From assembly GCF_900141835.1 (NCBI RefSeq), contig NZ_FQZD01000006.1, positions 1 to 64,000 on the forward strand: 64,000 nt of DNA, written 5' to 3'. Below are positions 8,505 through 17,200 of the stretch, piece after piece. The position numbers and the translations under genes were made by a program. Positions within the stretch are counted from its first letter, which is position 1. Every line of letters starts with the position of its first letter. The notes below the pieces were generated by a model that searched no databases, was not told the origin of the DNA, and saw only the letters and a list, made by a program, of their open reading frames with translations. This DNA is from Propionispora hippei DSM 15287 (GTDB lineage: Bacteria; Bacillota; Negativicutes; Propionisporales; Propionisporaceae).

Positions 8505-8533
8505 CCGGCAGCACATAGGCGGTGCTTCGCCGG
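8505..8533 (+). promoter_or_regulatory. Structured element in the mop leader
   Basis: CCGGC (8505-8509) pairs with GCCGG (8529-8533) and, inside it, GCAC (8511-8514) with GTGC (8522-8525), giving a compact two-part hairpin in the roughly 150-base leader. It could be a ligand-sensing RNA or a regulator site. I could not match it to the known molybdenum-cofactor riboswitch. Confidence 0.3.
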
Positions 8534-8626
8534 GAGATACTTTCTCATAGGAATGCCAGGTTACTCTGCTAATTTTGAACATGGTGCTTTTCATATACGA
8601 CACAAAGGGAAAAGGAGACGGGATTT

Positions 8627-8830
8627 ATGCAAATCAGCGGCAGAAACAAGCTGCAGGCCACGGTGAAGGAAGTGGTGAAGGGAGAGGTGATGGCCAAGGT
8701 AGTTATGGATTATAAAGGAAATGAAATTGTAGCTGCCATCACAATGGACTCGATTAATGAGTTGGGTTTAAAGCCAGGCGATTCGGTGGCAGCCCTGATA
8801 AAAGCCACTGATGTTATGGTTATTAAATGA
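8627..8830 (+). CDS. Mop-type molybdate-binding protein (TOBE domain)
   Basis: A 67-residue single-domain TOBE/Mop protein (molbindin type) of standard length. It starts MQISGRNKLQATVKEVVKG, has the GLKPGDSVAALIKATDVM segment of the family and ends in VIK. Such proteins assemble as hexamers that store or buffer molybdate or tungstate in the cytoplasm. The ribosome site AAAAGGAG lies before ATG 8627. It faces the HTH/molybdate-type regulator and lies near modABC. A terminator follows at once, so it is monocistronic. Confidence 0.9.
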   Translation: MQISGRNKLQATVKEVVKGEVMAKVVMDYKGNEIVAAITMDSINELGLKPGDSVAALIKATDVMVIK

Positions 8831-8847
8831 CAATTAGTTTTTATGGA

Positions 8848-8890
8848 GAAACGTACCGGAGATTGGGTCCGGTACGTTTCTTTTTATTTT
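8848..8890 (+). terminator. Terminator of the mop gene
   Basis: GAAACGTACCGGA (8848-8860) and TCCGGTACGTTTC (8868-8880) form a 13-bp stem followed by TTTTTATTTT. Confidence 0.92.
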
Positions 8891-8932
8891 ACAATATGGA
8901 AGGTATTGTAAAAAGAGGAGATTTGGAATTTT

Positions 8933-10075
8933 TTAGAAGGAAACATCCACCTGCAGACGGTAGACATTGTCTTCCACCTGGGATTTTCCATTGGCGGTTG
9001 AACCATGACTTTGAGGGTTGTATTTTTCATAGAAGAGACTGGCCGAAGTATTTTTGGTTAGCTGCCGCTTGGCGGTGACGCCCCAGTAAGTATAGTCTCC
9101 GTAAGAAATGCTTTTATAAGCGCTGGATAAGCCGTTATAGGAAGTAGTACCGATGTAAGAGGAATAATCCAGAGCATATTGCTGAATATCGCGGTATTCC
9201 ACGCTATATTGCATATCACCCGGTTTTTTAGTTGCCGGTGTACGGGCGATCAGCTTCCAGGCTTTATCATGATCGTCAGCCAGACCCCAGATATATTCGG
9301 TGCCGGTATACAGGTAATTTTTGAATAGCTTGGTATTAGCCGTTATGGAGTAACCGGTTTTATTTCCGTTTTTTAATAACTTATAAGTAGTCAGGTCACT
9401 GCCGAATATCGGTGAATCGGTTGTATACCACATGGCCCCCACATTTACCTTATCAATCGGAGTCATAACGGCAATGCCTTTCACGTTATAATTGGCGCCG
9501 TTGTCATTCCGGTCATTGAGATTGCCATAAAAGGAAGTGAAATTCACCCTGCCCGATTTGTTTTGCAGTTTAACGCCTTGCAAGCCCGGATAGTTGCGGG
9601 CCCGTCCGCCATCAGGGCGATTGTCGGCAGCCGAATAGCCCGCGTCACCGACGTTGTGCCCGTCATCCATGCTGACCGCCAACCCTTCAAAGATAGTGAA
9701 TTTCTGGCGACCCATGGTAGCCGACCAGTCGGGTTGTTTGTAGGTCAGGCTGGCAATGTCAATCTGCACGTCATCCGGTACAGTAGTGTAACCGGTTGTA
9801 GATTTTGGTCCTGTACTGAATAATGATTCACCTACTGTAATGCGGGTGTCAAAACGCCATTCGGAGCTGAATTTATAACCGGCGTTTAAGCGTATACGGT
9901 ACTTGCTGGCATCGAAGTCATCCTTGTTAAAGTTGGCCTGCTTGTCGAAACGGAGTCGTACATCACCGCTGAAGGTCCAGGGGTCGCTGGCGGTATTGGC
10001 GGTAGCTGCAAAGCCGGCGGCAGGGATGTTTGCCAAAGCAGATATAATCAGTCCTATTAATACTTTTTTTCTCAT
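8933..10075 (-). CDS. Outer-membrane beta-barrel porin
   Basis: A 380-residue protein with a signal peptide (MRKKVLIGLIISAL, cleavage near AAGFA at 22-23). The remainder is rich in alternating aromatic/polar strands such as WTFSGDVRLRFD and KYRIRLNAGYKF, and ends YRLQVDVSF; a C-terminal Phe is the usual signal for the BAM complex. This indicates a true outer membrane. No SLH domain is seen, unlike many Negativicutes porins. It lies 48 bases behind modC on the same strand with no terminator between, so it may be transcribed with modABC and let oxyanions cross the outer membrane; that link is inference. A GGAGGAG ribosome site is present. Confidence 0.82.
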   Translation of the reverse strand: MRKKVLIGLIISALANIPAAGFAATANTASDPWTFSGDVRLRFDKQANFNKDDFDASKYRIRLNAGYKFSSEWRFDTRITVGESLFSTGPKSTTGYTTVPDDVQIDIASLTYKQPDWSATMGRQKFTIFEGLAVSMDDGHNVGDAGYSAADNRPDGGRARNYPGLQGVKLQNKSGRVNFTSFYGNLNDRNDNGANYNVKGIAVMTPIDKVNVGAMWYTTDSPIFGSDLTTYKLLKNGNKTGYSITANTKLFKNYLYTGTEYIWGLADDHDKAWKLIARTPATKKPGDMQYSVEYRDIQQYALDYSSYIGTTSYNGLSSAYKSISYGDYTYWGVTAKRQLTKNTSASLFYEKYNPQSHGSTANGKSQVEDNVYRLQVDVSF

Positions 10076-10123
10076 AATGTCTCCTCCTCAATTACAGTGC
10101 AATCGGATATATTTCTATTATTA

Positions 10124-10846
10124 CTAATAAAAGAATTGTAGGTTTGCAGCAGTGGAAACGGACGATGATCCATTGGCGTTGCGGTGCCAGGATGGAGGCG
10201 GTTCGGCAACTTCACGCCCCTTTTGCAGGAACAGGACTTCATTGCCCATTGCCAGGGCCTCTTCCGGCGAATGGGTAACCAAGATAAAGGGGATTTGCCA
10301 GATTTCCTGCAGTTTCTTCAGCTCGTCCTGCAATTCGTAACGGGTCTCGGCGTCAAGGGCGGATAAGGGTTCGTCCAACAAGAGAATTTCCGGTTCGGAC
10401 ATCAGAGCCCGGGCCAGGGCAACCCGCTGTTTTTCACCGCCGGACAATTGATGAATGGTCCGGCCGGGCAGGTGTTCGATTTTAAGCAAAGACAACAATT
10501 TTTGATAGAGGACATGGCTTTTGGGGGTGGTTTTCTTAACTCCGTACCAGATGTTGCTGCTGACATCCAGATGGGGAAAGAGTGCCAGGTCCTGAAACAT
10601 ATAGGCCACGTTGCGGTGTCTGGGGGGTAAGAAGGTACGGGGCGCAGAATTGAAAAAGGTTTTATTGCGGAATACGATCTTCCCTTCGTCCGGTTTAAGC
10701 AATCCGGCAATGGAACGGAGAATAGTTGTTTTGCCGCAGCCGGAGGGACCAAATAATACAAGTATTTTGTTTTCCATAGAAAACTGGATGCGCAGCGTAA
10801 AGTGCGATAATTTCTTGGTAATATCAACGGTAAGCATCGAAGTCAT
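10124..10846 (-). CDS. modC: Molybdate ABC transporter ATP-binding protein
   Basis: A 240-residue ABC ATPase powering molybdate import. Walker A is GPSGCGKTT near 34-42, the Q-loop is MFQDLALFPH, the signature is LSGGEKQRV near 138, Walker B is ILLLDEPLSALD near 155, and the switch His is in LVTHS. It is shorter than E. coli ModC (about 350) because the C-terminal TOBE domain is absent; molybdate binding may instead rest with the separate Mop protein. It follows modB by 23 bases in the modABC operon. Other sulfate/tungstate-type ATPases look alike, but the modAB context decides. Confidence 0.88.
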   Translation of the reverse strand: MTSMLTVDITKKLSHFTLRIQFSMENKILVLFGPSGCGKTTILRSIAGLLKPDEGKIVFRNKTFFNSAPRTFLPPRHRNVAYMFQDLALFPHLDVSSNIWYGVKKTTPKSHVLYQKLLSLLKIEHLPGRTIHQLSGGEKQRVALARALMSEPEILLLDEPLSALDAETRYELQDELKKLQEIWQIPFILVTHSPEEALAMGNEVLFLQKGREVAEPPPSWHRNANGSSSVSTAANLQFFY

Positions 10847-10869
10847 CCTCCCGGCAAAACATTATTTTC

Positions 10870-11532
10870 TTATTTTCCGAGCTTCCAGTGGTTTAAGCCG
10901 AAAATTAAAGAGAAGGTGGCGGCACTGATGATCAGCACATACAGACCTGCTATGGTTAAATCATTGGATTCGGCGGCGAAGTAAATCGCCAGCGGAATGG
11001 TTTGGGTTTTCCCCGGAATATTTCCGGCAATCATGATGGTGGCGCCAAATTCACCTAAGGTCCTGGCGAAGGAAAGCACCATGCCTGACAGCAGGCCCGG
11101 CCAGGCCAGAGGGACGGTAACTGTCCAGAAAACCCGCCATTCACTGGAACCCAGTGTCCGGGCTGCATCCTCCAAGGTAGGGTCAATGCTTTCTAAAGCG
11201 CCTTTAGTACTCTGATACATCAGGGGAAAAGAAACAACTGTGCCGGCTAAAACGGCGGCAGCCGGCGTAAAAATAATCTGGGTATCAAAGTATCTGGTCA
11301 GCAGGATGCCGACGGGGCCCTGTTTGCCGATTAAAACCAACAGGACAAAGCCGGTGACTACAGGCGGTAGTACCAATGGCAGGGTAAACAGGGCTTCGAT
11401 GGCTGCTTTACCCGGTATTCGCAGATTTTTCATTAGATAAGCGGCAGAAACGCCCGACAGGAATACAAATACCAGGGAAATGAACGCAACTTTGAGGGAA
11501 AGTAGCACGGGCTGCCATTCAACTAAGGCCAT
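10870..11532 (-). CDS. modB: Molybdate ABC transporter permease
   Basis: A 220-residue membrane protein with five to six hydrophobic segments and the EAA loop that contacts ModC (EDAARTLGSSEWRVFWTVTV, about 130-150). The segments LPLVLPPVVTGFVLL and FARTLGEFGATIMIAGNIPG are characteristic of ModB/CysT-type permeases. It passes molybdate across the cytoplasmic membrane. It lies between modA (27-base gap) and modC (23-base gap). Length is normal. Confidence 0.92.
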   Translation of the reverse strand: MALVEWQPVLLSLKVAFISLVFVFLSGVSAAYLMKNLRIPGKAAIEALFTLPLVLPPVVTGFVLLVLIGKQGPVGILLTRYFDTQIIFTPAAAVLAGTVVSFPLMYQSTKGALESIDPTLEDAARTLGSSEWRVFWTVTVPLAWPGLLSGMVLSFARTLGEFGATIMIAGNIPGKTQTIPLAIYFAAESNDLTIAGLYVLIISAATFSLIFGLNHWKLGK

Positions 11533-11559
11533 AGGTCATTCATCCTTCGCAGTAGTTTT

Positions 11560-12354
11560 CTATTGGCTCATGGTAAAACCGTATTTTTCAAAAACAGCTT
11601 TGCTCTCCGGAGAGGCCAGGTAGGCAACGAACTCTTCGGCAGCTTGCAACTGTTTGGTCCCTGCCAGAATGGCGATGGGATAAATGATCGGCTTGTGAGA
11701 ACCCTCCGGTGCCGTAGCGGCGACTTTTACTTTATTGCTGACGGCCGCATCGGTTTTATAAACAATGCCGGCTTCTACATTGCCTGTTTCCACATAGGTC
11801 AATACAGTGCGGACATCCTTGGCCAGAACCAGCTTATCCTGAAGTTGCTCCCAAATGCCAAGCTTTTTTAAGACTTCCTGGGCATATTGGCCGGCCGGAA
11901 CTGTGGCTGTTTCACCGATACTTATTTTGTGAACCTCCGGCCCAGTCAAGTCTTCATATTTGGCGAGAGAAAGTTTGGAATCTTTCGGAATAATCACAAC
12001 CAGTTTATTTTCCACCAGATTTTTGCGAGTATCCTTATTGATCAGATTTTTATCGGACAATTCATCCATTTGTTTTGGTGCGGCGGAGATGAAAACATCG
12101 GCGGGAGCTCCTTGTTCGATTTGCTTTTGAAGAGAGCCGGATGCCCCCAGATTATAGACCAGCTTGATATTGGGATTTTTGGCGGCAAAGTTTTTTTGAA
12201 TTTCTTCCAGGGCATCTTTCATACTGACGGCTGCCGATACGTTAAGCTCAACAGTCTTGGCTGGCTCGGGCGCTTTTGGAGTGTTGCCGCAGCCTGCCAG
12301 CAGGGCGGCTGTAAGCAACACGGTGAGACATACTAACCACAAACTTTTCTTCAT
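11560..12354 (-). CDS. modA: Molybdate-binding lipoprotein
   Basis: A 264-residue substrate-binding protein with a lipoprotein signal (MKKSLWLVCL start, LLAGC lipobox, Cys22). The mature domain shows ModA features: SAAVSMKDALEEI near the start, GASGSLQKQIEQGAPADVFISA for oxyanion contacts, and KTDAAVS. It captures molybdate or tungstate and delivers it to ModBC. It is the first gene of the modABC(-porin) operon, after a 250-base leader with a terminator. The ribosome site is AAGGAGG before ATG 12354. Confidence 0.93.
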   Translation of the reverse strand: MKKSLWLVCLTVLLTAALLAGCGNTPKAPEPAKTVELNVSAAVSMKDALEEIQKNFAAKNPNIKLVYNLGASGSLQKQIEQGAPADVFISAAPKQMDELSDKNLINKDTRKNLVENKLVVIIPKDSKLSLAKYEDLTGPEVHKISIGETATVPAGQYAQEVLKKLGIWEQLQDKLVLAKDVRTVLTYVETGNVEAGIVYKTDAAVSNKVKVAATAPEGSHKPIIYPIAILAGTKQLQAAEEFVAYLASPESKAVFEKYGFTMSQ

Positions 12355-12381
12355 ACTTGTTCCTCCTTGTTTGTTTACTAG

Positions 12382-12398
12382 CCGGAAGTGATTTCCGG
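12382..12398. promoter_or_regulatory. Palindrome just upstream of modA
   Basis: CCGGAA and TTCCGG form an inverted repeat around a 5-base centre, 28 bases before the modA start. Candidate operator or small mRNA hairpin near the ribosome site. Confidence 0.35.
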
Positions 12399-12412
12399 AT
12401 GTGTATTTGCAA

Positions 12413-12596
12413 CACCGCAGGACGAGGCTGGGAGCTTAGAAGGTTTTATGTTATAAAGCGTTTGGTTATGTTAGTCTGCGGTGTGACAAAGCGGAAGAAA
12501 TAAAAAAATCAACTGGCGCACCGAGTGCCAGTTGATACTTCTTCGTACCGTTTGTTTAGTACTTTGTCCGTATCCGGGATATGAGTGTCCCGGATA
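12413..12596 (-). promoter_or_regulatory. modA leader RNA with attenuator terminator
   Basis: On the minus strand the leader first forms a 9-bp hairpin (12596-12588 with 12579-12571). An intrinsic terminator follows: ATCAACTGGC (12536-12527) pairs with its partner at 12517-12508 and runs into seven Us from 12508 to 12502. Further down, CACCGCAG (12482-12475) can pair with CTGCGGTG (12420-12413) to close a 70-base domain. A terminator placed between a promoter and modA means that transcription must be allowed to pass it, as in a riboswitch or protein-controlled attenuator. The ligand is unknown and I could not match a known class. Confidence 0.5.
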
Positions 12597-12619
12597 GGCG
12601 TATATGTTTTATATTGAGT

Positions 12620-12649
12620 ATTATAATGTGTAATAAAGTAAAAATGCAA
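12620..12649 (-). promoter_or_regulatory. Promoter of the modABC operon
   Basis: On the minus strand TTGCAT (12649-12644) and TATAAT (12625-12620) are separated by 18 bases. The predicted start lies near 12613, giving a leader of about 258 bases. Confidence 0.65.
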
Positions 12650-12653
12650 TAGA

Positions 12654-12906
12654 TTTTCGTGAGTTAATATTCTGTATATTTATTTTTGTTAGTTTATATT
12701 CGTTTAAGAAGGGGAGGCGATACCCGAGACATCGCTTTAGCGGAGTCGATATTTGTATTTTTATGAAGTGGCTTAGAGGATTTTCCAAGAAAATGTAGTA
12801 GTTTGTAGGATGAAGAATTAGCAGTGATAGGCTTACAATATTATGTTTATAAAGCAGGGTCTTGGTTGTCTTTAATTCGGTGAAGTACAGGAGGAAGTGA
12901 TAGGAC
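12654..12906. other. AT-rich intergenic stretch before the HD-domain gene
   Basis: No ORF with a ribosome site is seen here. A small hairpin, GCGAT with ATCGC (12717-12735), is present. No promoter stands out beyond scattered AT-rich hexamers. It presumably carries the promoter of the HD-domain gene. Confidence 0.4.
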
Positions 12907-13947
12907 ATGGCCGGAGGACAAATAGTGGGTGTGCAGGAACTGGCAGTGGGATCAGTATTGGCGGATGCCGTAATATCGCCAAACGGCAAGGTGCTGCTAG
13001 GCAAAGGAGTCGAGCTAACGGGACGTCATATTCATTTGCTGCAGACCTGGAATGTCTCGCATGTTTATATTGCGGGACAGGAAGAACCTTGTGATGAGCG
13101 GAAAGAAGATAAGGGACCGCTTCCGTCCCGTCAGCAAATATTCGAGGAAGAGTATGGCTATATATCCAATAACGTGCAACAGGCTTTTGAGTTTATTCGC
13201 AAGCAGAAGCTGATTCCTGTTCCCGCACTGAAAGATTCGGCTTATGATATCCACCGGTTATTGTTGAGTAACCGATCCCTGATCGCATGTTTGACGGCGA
13301 CACAGGAAAGCCCGATGACTGATTTCATTCTGCAGCATTCGATGAAGGTTTCCTTTTTAGCTAGCTTTATCGCCCGCCAACTGCGCTGGAACGACCAGGA
13401 AGTCCGCGATGTGGCATTAGCCAGTCTGCTTCATCACGCCGGCAATATTATGGTGCAGGACGATGAAGTGGCCCACAATAAAGCTTATATTGCTGAAGCG
13501 GCAGCTATGCTGCGAAAGACTAAAGGCCTTTCCGGTGAGACTATTTTAGGAATTGTCCAGCACCGGGAGCATGTGGACGGGACTGGGGTTCCCACTGGGG
13601 TTGACGGCAACCGGATTCATCCTTATGCAAAGGTGATTGCCGTAGCCGATGCTTTCCATGCACGGGCCTGCCAAAATAAATTTGGAGCGCCATTTTCCAG
13701 CTTGGATTTTTTATCAAAAGAGATGTTTGGCAAATTGGACCCTGTGATTTGCAATGTGTTTATCAGCCGGTTTCAGGATGATTTACTGCAAAATAAAATT
13801 ATTCTGGCTGATGGCAAGGAAGCGGAGATCGTATATTTTCGTCCTAATGGTTCCAATATGCCTGTGGTAAGAACGGTGGATAATCAAATTATTGATTTGT
13901 CCCAGCAAGGGTTTTCCGCAATTCACCGGATGGCAGTGCCCTTTTAG
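12907..13947 (+). CDS. HD-GYP-like protein with altered catalytic motif
   Basis: A 346-residue protein. Its N-terminal 60 residues (VGSVLADAVISPNGKVLLGKG) match the small domain common before HD-GYP phosphodiesterases. Residues about 125-320 have the HD-GYP layout: HSMKVSFLASFIARQL, LLHHAGN, QHREHVDGTGVP and YAKVIAVADAFHA. True HD-GYP enzymes hydrolyse cyclic di-GMP and carry LLHDIGK and DGxGYP; here the metal-binding Asp is replaced (LLHHAGN) and GYP reads GVP. It may therefore be a non-catalytic sensor, or have altered activity. Start ATG 12907 follows CAGGAGGAAG. It stands alone before the LevR-like gene. Confidence 0.75.
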   Translation: MAGGQIVGVQELAVGSVLADAVISPNGKVLLGKGVELTGRHIHLLQTWNVSHVYIAGQEEPCDERKEDKGPLPSRQQIFEEEYGYISNNVQQAFEFIRKQKLIPVPALKDSAYDIHRLLLSNRSLIACLTATQESPMTDFILQHSMKVSFLASFIARQLRWNDQEVRDVALASLLHHAGNIMVQDDEVAHNKAYIAEAAAMLRKTKGLSGETILGIVQHREHVDGTGVPTGVDGNRIHPYAKVIAVADAFHARACQNKFGAPFSSLDFLSKEMFGKLDPVICNVFISRFQDDLLQNKIILADGKEAEIVYFRPNGSNMPVVRTVDNQIIDLSQQGFSAIHRMAVPF

Positions 13948-14133
13948 CGGCGCTTTGTTTCAGGAGACATATGACAGCAGGGTCGGTGCGCAGGTACCGG
14001 CCTTTATTTTGTCTATCAGTTGCTACCGCCGCAATTTATTTTATCCTTCTATTTTATTGGGCTGGATAAATAGGTATAATGTAGTAGAAATGCGGAATAA
14101 ATATGTAAACTTCTTGAGCGAGGTGACTGCCAT

Positions 14134-17097
14134 TTGAAAAAGAAGTTACTGGAAATTGTCAATGCTGAAGATAAAAAAAATCCCTATACTGATGATCAAA
14201 TAGCCGGAATATTGAAAATTCGGCGCGACGAAGTGACTTCACTGCGCAACGAAATGCAGCTTCCTGACTCAAGAAAGCGCCGGGAGCCTTATTTGCTGGA
14301 GGCCTTTCAGACCATCCTGGCGAAAAAGGCGAAAATCTCCGACCGGGAACTGACGGCTGAATTGAATAAGGAAGGGTTTATCGTGTCGCGCTTTACCGTA
14401 GGACAACTCCGGCGGGAACGGCTGTCTGATATGCCAACGAAGGGAAGTGACACAAAACCGGTGGAGGTTGCCGGCGAGAGCGGGGAAAAACTACCGGAGA
14501 TTAACCGGCAGGCTGCGGCTGCCTTTAGACAGGTGATCGGCTGGTCGGGCACTCTGAAGCCACAAATTCAACAGGCGAAGGCGGCGGTTCTGTATCCTCC
14601 CTTTGGTCTGCATACCCTGATTTTGGGGCCGACCGGCTCGGGGAAAAGCTATCTGGCAGAGGCTATGTACCGGTACGCCGTGGAATGCGAACGGATTTCC
14701 CGGAAAGCAAAATTTATCGCCTTTAACTGCGCCGATTATGCGGAAAATCCTCAGATGCTCCTGTCCCAGTTATTTGGCTACGTCCGGGGAGCCTTTACCG
14801 GCGCGGACGGCGCGAAGGAAGGGCTGGTTGAACAGTCTGATGGCGGGGTACTGTTTCTGGATGAAGTCCATCGGCTGCCGCCGGAAGGGCAGGAATTACT
14901 ATTTCATTTGATTGATAAAGGCACCTTCCGGCGTATGGGGGAAACCGGAGAACCCCGTAAGGTGCAGATACTGGTTATTGCGGCGACTAGTGAAGAGGCC
15001 GAATCTTCTTTGCTGTTCACGTTCCGGCGCCGGATTCCCATGGTGATCGAACTGCCGCCCCTGGCCGAACGGACGGTGCTGGAGCGGTATGAAATGGTGC
15101 GGGACTTTTTAAGCAAGGAAGCCGATCGTATCGGAATGAAAATAAAAATTCCCCAGCCGGTGCTGCACACCTTGCTGCTTTATGACTGCCAGGGCAATGT
15201 CGGTCAGTTGCGCAGCGATATTCAGGTGGCTTGCGCCAGGGGATTTCTTACTTGTCTGAGTGAAAGACATAAGATGGTGGAAATCAATCTTCTGGATTTG
15301 CCGCTTCACGCGCGGCGCGGTTTGACCCATGTACACAGCCGGAATCAGGAAGTGGAAAATCTGGTGCGCGGCGATTTGGTCGTCAAACCCGGCGACAAAG
15401 GGGAAAGTCTGCTGCAAATGGATGATCTGTATGTGCTTCCCCGGGAAATATATGACTTTATTGAGACCAATTATCAGGAACTGCAGGCCAGAGGGCTGAA
15501 TCAGGAAGAAATCAACCGGATGATTGATAGTGAACTGGAAGCCCAATTTCGTCAGTTTGCTCAGAAGGTCAATCATTATGACCATACCATGATCTCGCAA
15601 AATCTGGTCGATCTGGTGGGGCAGCCGATTGTTGATCTTGCGGAGACGATGGTCAAAGTGGCAGAAAATGAGCTGGGCAAGGTGGACAAGCAGCTTCTCT
15701 ACTATTTGGCCATTCATATCGGGGCTACGCTGGAACGCTTGCAAAAAGGCAAGCCGGTGGTCAATCCGCAGCTTGCTAAGGTTAAAAAACAGTATATTGA
15801 GGAATATAGTATAGCCCAAAAGATGCTGGCCGCCATAGTTGATAAGACGGAGTTTACGCTACCGGAAGATGAAATCGGGTTTATTGCCATGTATTTACGC
15901 GCTATGACCCATCGCGAGGAGAGCCGGCAGGGCCGGGTAGGGGTACTGGTTATGTCCCATGGCAAAGTGGCCGCCGGCATGGTGGAAGTTGCCAACTGCC
16001 TGCTTGGTGTTCACCACGCCCGAGCCCTGGAGATGTCTCTGGATGAACGGCCGGAAGCAGCCTTACACAAAGCGGTGGAACTGGTTAAGCAAATTGATGA
16101 GGGTAAAGGGGTACTGTTGCTGGCTGATATGGGTTCGTTGATTACCTTTGGCGAACTAATCACCCAAAAGACCAACATTCCCACCTTTACCGTTCCCCGC
16201 GTAGATACCGTTATGGTTTTAGAGGCCGTGAGACGGGCTATGTTGCCGGATACGCAGCTTAGTGAAATTGTGGAAACCATTGATACCGACAAAGTGGGCT
16301 TAGGCAGGTTTATTGCCCAAACGGACAATACAGGTAAACCGCACAACAAGGCGATCCTTACCATTTGCATCACCGGGGAGGGAACAGCGAAAAAGTTTAA
16401 GCAGCTTATCGAGAAAATGGTGCCCGAGCTATGTGGTCAGGTGGAAATCATCACATTGGGAATTACCGGTAAAGAGGATATCCAGGAGCGAATTGAAAAG
16501 ATACAACAGACCTATACGGTAGTCGCCATTGTAGGCAGTCTGCGGCCGAAGAACTCTGCCATACCTTTTGTCACAGTGGAGGAAATGTTGGACGGCCGGG
16601 CTGCGTCACGGCTGCGGGACATTGTGCTGGGCAGTGGTTTGGCCGTGACGAAAGTGCGGTCGCCGCTGACGGATTTTGTTGACCCGGAACTGATTATTGT
16701 TCGACCGGCCTATACCACCAAACAGGAGGTATTGGATTGTTTGGCCAATCTTTTGATTGAAAAGGGCTATGTAACTCCCGAATTTCTGCTGGATGTGTAT
16801 AAAAGGGAGGTCATGGGATATACCTTATTGGAAAGCAAGGCGGCCATTCCTCATGGCAGTCTGGAGAACGTAATCAAGCCCGGCATGGCTATCGCCATAC
16901 TGAATGAACCGATATACTGGTCCGACGACGGTATGGCAGAGACTGTTGCCATGCTGGCTATCACGGAGCAAGCCACTGAGGAAGTCACCTATGTTATCAC
17001 CTTGTTGGAGGATGAACCCTTTTTAAGGAGTCTGGCTCATTTTCAGACGGCGGAGGAAATAAAAAGTGCTTTTTTGGAATTCAGGCTGCTATCTTAG
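14134..17097 (+). CDS. LevR-type sigma-54 activator with PTS regulatory domains
   Basis: A 987-residue activator of sigma-54 RNA polymerase. The N-terminus (1-100) looks like a DNA-binding region. The AAA+ domain spans about 130-370, with Walker A GPTGSGKS near 165, the sigma-54-contacting GAFTGA near 218 and Walker B GGVLFLDEVHRL. A PRD follows (about 430-590; LAIHIGATLERL, EIGFIAMYLRAM), then a mannose-type IIA module (VLVMSHGKVAAGM), a IIB-like segment (TICITGEGTAKKF), and a C-terminal fructose/Ntr-type IIA (AIPHGSLENV). Phosphorylation by PTS proteins would couple activity to substrate. TTG start after GAGGTG. Two -24/-12 promoters directly downstream are its obvious targets. Confidence 0.92.
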   Translation: MKKKLLEIVNAEDKKNPYTDDQIAGILKIRRDEVTSLRNEMQLPDSRKRREPYLLEAFQTILAKKAKISDRELTAELNKEGFIVSRFTVGQLRRERLSDMPTKGSDTKPVEVAGESGEKLPEINRQAAAAFRQVIGWSGTLKPQIQQAKAAVLYPPFGLHTLILGPTGSGKSYLAEAMYRYAVECERISRKAKFIAFNCADYAENPQMLLSQLFGYVRGAFTGADGAKEGLVEQSDGGVLFLDEVHRLPPEGQELLFHLIDKGTFRRMGETGEPRKVQILVIAATSEEAESSLLFTFRRRIPMVIELPPLAERTVLERYEMVRDFLSKEADRIGMKIKIPQPVLHTLLLYDCQGNVGQLRSDIQVACARGFLTCLSERHKMVEINLLDLPLHARRGLTHVHSRNQEVENLVRGDLVVKPGDKGESLLQMDDLYVLPREIYDFIETNYQELQARGLNQEEINRMIDSELEAQFRQFAQKVNHYDHTMISQNLVDLVGQPIVDLAETMVKVAENELGKVDKQLLYYLAIHIGATLERLQKGKPVVNPQLAKVKKQYIEEYSIAQKMLAAIVDKTEFTLPEDEIGFIAMYLRAMTHREESRQGRVGVLVMSHGKVAAGMVEVANCLLGVHHARALEMSLDERPEAALHKAVELVKQIDEGKGVLLLADMGSLITFGELITQKTNIPTFTVPRVDTVMVLEAVRRAMLPDTQLSEIVETIDTDKVGLGRFIAQTDNTGKPHNKAILTICITGEGTAKKFKQLIEKMVPELCGQVEIITLGITGKEDIQERIEKIQQTYTVVAIVGSLRPKNSAIPFVTVEEMLDGRAASRLRDIVLGSGLAVTKVRSPLTDFVDPELIIVRPAYTTKQEVLDCLANLLIEKGYVTPEFLLDVYKREVMGYTLLESKAAIPHGSLENVIKPGMAIAILNEPIYWSDDGMAETVAMLAITEQATEEVTYVITLLEDEPFLRSLAHFQTAEEIKSAFLEFRLLS

Positions 17098-17120
17098 TTT
17101 TGGTGAGAGGCAGCATATTG

Positions 17121-17166
17121 CATACTATGTGCGGTGAAAACCGTCATCATAGTATGTTTTTTTTTA
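17121..17166 (+). terminator. Terminator of the activator gene
   Basis: CATACTATG (17121-17129) pairs with CATAGTATG (17148-17156), with an inner GCGGT/ACCGT pairing, followed by nine Ts. Confidence 0.92.
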
Positions 17167-17200
17167 TGCTGCGTTAGCGGTGAATATGGACGGCGCATAA

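Noticed and set aside
12500-12600. Assignment of the modA leader to the purine, fluoride or Moco riboswitch
   Set aside because: None of the conserved core sequences that I know for these classes is visible; I kept it only as an unassigned attenuator.
15109-15819. 236-codon minus-strand ORF over the activator gene
   Set aside because: Antisense to the PRD region of the LevR-like protein; composition is not protein-like.
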